A DNA stretch of 8,014 nt from Bacteroidota bacterium (GTDB taxonomy: Bacteria; Bacteroidota; Bacteroidia; Chitinophagales; Chitinophagaceae): assembly GCA_023427575.1 (NCBI GenBank), contig JAEZAY010000127.1, positions 1 through 8,014 on the forward strand. Direction: 5' to 3'. The notes under the pieces are model-generated. The model saw only the letters and a program-made list of their open reading frames with translations. It was not told the origin of the DNA and did no database searches. The first letter of the stretch is position 1; each line of letters starts with the position of its first letter. Below, in pieces: positions 6,170-8,014 of the stretch. A program made the position numbers and the translations under genes.

Positions 6170-7186
6170 TTACTTTACAGGATATTCTGTCATTAAGCTG
6201 CATCCCCGCAGATCGGCATGATCTCTTCTTCCCATCACTTCGAAAGATCCATCCCGGTATAAGCGACCGATATCATCTACCGCAATAAAAGAACAGGAAT
6301 ACAGGTTGGCAAGATCGATCACATTTATCAGCCCGTTCACCATTTCTTTTCCATCCAAATCATTATTACTGTAAACGCTGAGCGCATCGTCTTCTTCGCG
6401 GATCAGGACTTTCATCCAGGGCGGACAGTAAAACAGTCCTTTTTCTTTTGAATAAGCCTGCGATAATAATTCCGTCATTCCATATTCCGCATGGATCTGA
6501 TCTTGCTGAAAGGCTGTTTTCAATAAATGGTGCAACTCATGCCGGGTCAGTTCGCGACGGCGCCCTTTCATTCCCCCGGTTTCCATAATAACCGTATGTT
6601 TTAAAGGCATTGGATAGGCGGCGGCAAAATCGAGCAGTGCAAAACTCACCCCAATTAACAGGGTTTTCTGTTGTTTATTTTCAAGATCCTGGAGCAGTTC
6701 GGCCAGCTTCGCATATTCATTCAGGTAAAACCCGCTTTGCGGGTGGCCACTGTGCCGGATCAGTTCATCCACCATAAATACCAGCGAAGAATTTTCCCGC
6801 TCCAGGTAGGAAGGCAGGAGTCCAATAATACACCAGTCCGAAGCCGAACCATAAAACAAATTAAAACCCTTCGTAAAACTATCCCGATATAGCGAAAGAT
6901 CTTTTATGTAATGACGGCTGTTTCCCGATTTCGTAGTGCCACTGCTTTCAAAAACCATCTCATCGGTAAATGAGCCTGTTTTAATGGAATGCGATTTAAA
7001 AAAATGAACCGGCAGAAAAGGAATTTCGGTCAGTGATTGTACATTGCCGGGATCCCGGCCAAGCGCATTTGCATATTGCCGGTACAAATCATTTTCCCGG
7101 TACTGGAACCGAAACTGGTTCAGGGCAAGCGAAACAAAATCAGCGTTTTGCCAGGGGAAAATTTTATCTTCATATTCACAATTCAT
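6170..7186 (-). CDS. LuxE/PaaK-like adenylate-forming acyltransferase
   Basis: Members of this group activate a carboxylic acid as an acyl-adenylate and pass it to a thiol or protein, as LuxE does in the bioluminescence fatty-acid reductase complex. The 338-residue product shows the ANL-type nucleotide-binding loop FESSGTTKSGNSRHY (79-93), METGGMKGRRREL (201-213, the LuxE-like equivalent of the mid-domain motif), the adenine-pocket AEYGMTELLSQAYS (233-246) and DDIGRLYRDGSFEVMGRRDH (304-323), which holds the conserved Asp and the hinge-like Gly-Arg-Arg-Asp. Length is close to LuxE (~370) and well short of PaaK (~430), with only a residual C-terminal lid. No signal or membrane segments are seen, so it is cytosolic. 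The ATG at 7186 gives the full family start. It is divergent from the lipoprotein gene. No luxC, luxD or acyl-carrier gene is visible here, so substrate and acceptor are unknown. Confidence 0.85.
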   Translation of the reverse strand: MNCEYEDKIFPWQNADFVSLALNQFRFQYRENDLYRQYANALGRDPGNVQSLTEIPFLPVHFFKSHSIKTGSFTDEMVFESSGTTKSGNSRHYIKDLSLYRDSFTKGFNLFYGSASDWCIIGLLPSYLERENSSLVFMVDELIRHSGHPQSGFYLNEYAKLAELLQDLENKQQKTLLIGVSFALLDFAAAYPMPLKHTVIMETGGMKGRRRELTRHELHHLLKTAFQQDQIHAEYGMTELLSQAYSKEKGLFYCPPWMKVLIREEDDALSVYSNNDLDGKEMVNGLINVIDLANLYSCSFIAVDDIGRLYRDGSFEVMGRRDHADLRGCSLMTEYPVK

Positions 7187-7211
7187 ATAGAAATATCTGA
7201 TTGGTAGCCTT

Positions 7212-7219
7212 TACATTTG
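7212..7219 (+). promoter_or_regulatory. Bacteroidota -7 promoter element TACATTTG
   Basis: TACATTTG is an exact match to TAnnTTTG in the 48-bp gap between divergent genes. It would place transcription start about 10 bases before the lipoprotein ATG at 7235. This argues against the in-frame TTG at 7217, which lies inside the element. No clear -33 TTTG is seen at the standard distance. Confidence 0.5.
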
Positions 7220-7234
7220 TACAACATCTTTATT

Positions 7235-7672
7235 ATGCTGTTAAGATTCTCAGGCATTTTGGTTATTATCGCCCTGTTTGGCTGCGGCAAAGATAAGCTG
7301 GAGACGAGGCCGTCCATAAAATTTAAAAGCGTTAATTCTACAGAAATTTTCCGCGGCATGCGCCTGGAAGTATTTCTGGAGTTTTCCGATAAAGAAGGGG
7401 ATCTCAGCTTAGGAGAAGTGGTTTATTTCCGCGACCGGCTGAATCTAAAGCCGCCACCACCGCTGACCGATAAAGCCGACACAGTTTTTTATTCGCTGGC
7501 CGAATTTCCGGTTCGTTCAACCGGTGAAATTCAGGTTAATATTCCATACGATTTTATGGATGAGGACCTGAACGATGATGATACCATGATGTTTCGGTTC
7601 AGTGTGAAAGACGCTATGGGCAATGTGAGCGATACCATCGATTCGCCCATCGTAATCGCCCGTGGATCTTAA
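7235..7672 (+). CDS. Small lipoprotein with a single beta-sandwich-like domain, function unknown
   Basis: The 145-residue product starts at the ATG at 7235, chosen because the alternative TTG at 7217 overlaps a -7 promoter element. It opens with a short basic-hydrophobic signal (MLLRFSGILVIIAL) and a lipobox LFGC with C17 as the lipidated residue, followed by GKDKLE, so it should be membrane-anchored and possibly outer-membrane located. The mature part resembles small Bacteroidota lipoproteins carrying one Ig/cadherin-like domain: EFSDKEGDLSLGEVVYFRD (48-66), an acidic DEDLNDDDT stretch near residues 110-118 and FRFSVKDAMGNVSDTID before the C-terminus, similar to the strand ends of such domains. 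No catalytic motif is apparent. The acidic runs could bind calcium, which is speculation. It diverges from the acyltransferase gene and is followed after 21 bases by a membrane-protein gene, probably in the same operon. Confidence 0.8.
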   Translation: MLLRFSGILVIIALFGCGKDKLETRPSIKFKSVNSTEIFRGMRLEVFLEFSDKEGDLSLGEVVYFRDRLNLKPPPPLTDKADTVFYSLAEFPVRSTGEIQVNIPYDFMDEDLNDDDTMMFRFSVKDAMGNVSDTIDSPIVIARGS

Positions 7673-7693
7673 AACAACCCGTAAGCATAGATT

Positions 7694-8014
7694 TTGCTGA
7701 ACAGGATTTTCCAGTACTTTATTTTCAGTTCGCTGTTTATAGCTTTGTGTTCCGTTCTGATGGTGCATCAAAGCAATGACCTGCTGCATTTATCCTATAA
7801 TCACAGCAACTATTATCGCTTCGTTTTTTTCGCCACCATCTGCAGTTATAATTTTCACTGGTATTTTACACCTGATCAGGCCTCTGAAAATGTAAGAGTG
7901 AACTGGACCCAGCAGCATAAAACCCTGCACATCATCCTAATTTTAGGCGGAGCGATTGGGGCGGCAATAACGGCGCTCCCTTTATTGGTTCACTGGCCCT
8001 GGCTTGCCGGTGCT
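7694..8014 (+). CDS. Multi-pass membrane protein, 3' end outside window (possibly UbiA-like)
   Basis: An open frame runs from just after a TAG at 7688-7690 to the window edge, 107 codons from the TTG at 7694. The first ATG (7760) is 22 codons further in and would cut off the first hydrophobic helix, so the TTG start is preferred but uncertain. Three hydrophobic segments are visible: residues ~5-24 (starting RIFQYFIFSSLFIAL), ~40-58 (YYRFVFFATICSYNFHWYF) and ~78-99 (starting LHIILILGGAIGAAI). Between the last two is a polar loop with TQQHKTLH. The layout resembles Bacteroidota membrane proteins distantly related to UbiA prenyltransferases, but the Asp-rich catalytic motif of that family is not in the visible part, so the assignment is tentative. 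It follows the lipoprotein gene by 21 bases. Confidence 0.65.
   Translation, partial: MLNRIFQYFIFSSLFIALCSVLMVHQSNDLLHLSYNHSNYYRFVFFATICSYNFHWYFTPDQASENVRVNWTQQHKTLHIILILGGAIGAAITALPLLVHWPWLAGA

Noticed and set aside
7288..7295. Minus-strand TAnnTTTG match that could serve the acyltransferase gene
   Set aside because: It lies inside the lipoprotein coding region about 100 bases upstream of the start, with no supporting -33 element, so chance is likely.

Overview
The window looks like a chromosomal segment of a Bacteroidota bacterium, probably of the Chitinophaga/Niabella type. The family content fits that group (a LuxE-like acyltransferase, a small lipoprotein with a Gly-Cys lipobox, a D-TA-family PLP enzyme next to a RidA protein). 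Gene starts lack clear Shine-Dalgarno sequences. Two intergenic regions carry exact matches to the Bacteroidota -7 promoter element TAnnTTTG. Genus-level placement is inference.

Bases 1-3944 (+ strand) hold four co-directional genes: the 3' part of a GntP-family permease, a RidA/YjgF-family imine deaminase, a D-threonine aldolase/D-serine dehydratase-like PLP enzyme and an M19 membrane-dipeptidase homologue. Together they read as a D-amino-acid scavenging pathway. The dipeptidase would release D-residues from dipeptides, the GntP/DsdX-like permease would import free D-amino acid or hydroxy acid, and the PLP enzyme would eliminate or cleave it. RidA would then clear the reactive enamine/imine by-product. 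Bases 4041-5081 (+) hold a Gfo/Idh/MocA oxidoreductase of the IolW/YdgJ type, with its own -7 element, so it is probably a separate transcription unit.

A small secreted cysteine-rich protein of unknown function lies on the minus strand at 5139-5492, convergent with the oxidoreductase. Bases 5493-6169 hold no intact gene. This stretch contains a likely decayed small gene, a perfect 12-bp hairpin, a diverged direct repeat of about 27 bp, and a striking pair of 70-bp direct repeats (84% identical) ending just beyond the stop codon of the next gene. It is the least explained part of the window.

Bases 6170-7186 (-) encode a LuxE/PaaK-like adenylate-forming acyltransferase. It diverges from a + strand unit made of a small lipoprotein (7235-7672) and the start of a multi-pass membrane protein (7694 to the window end).
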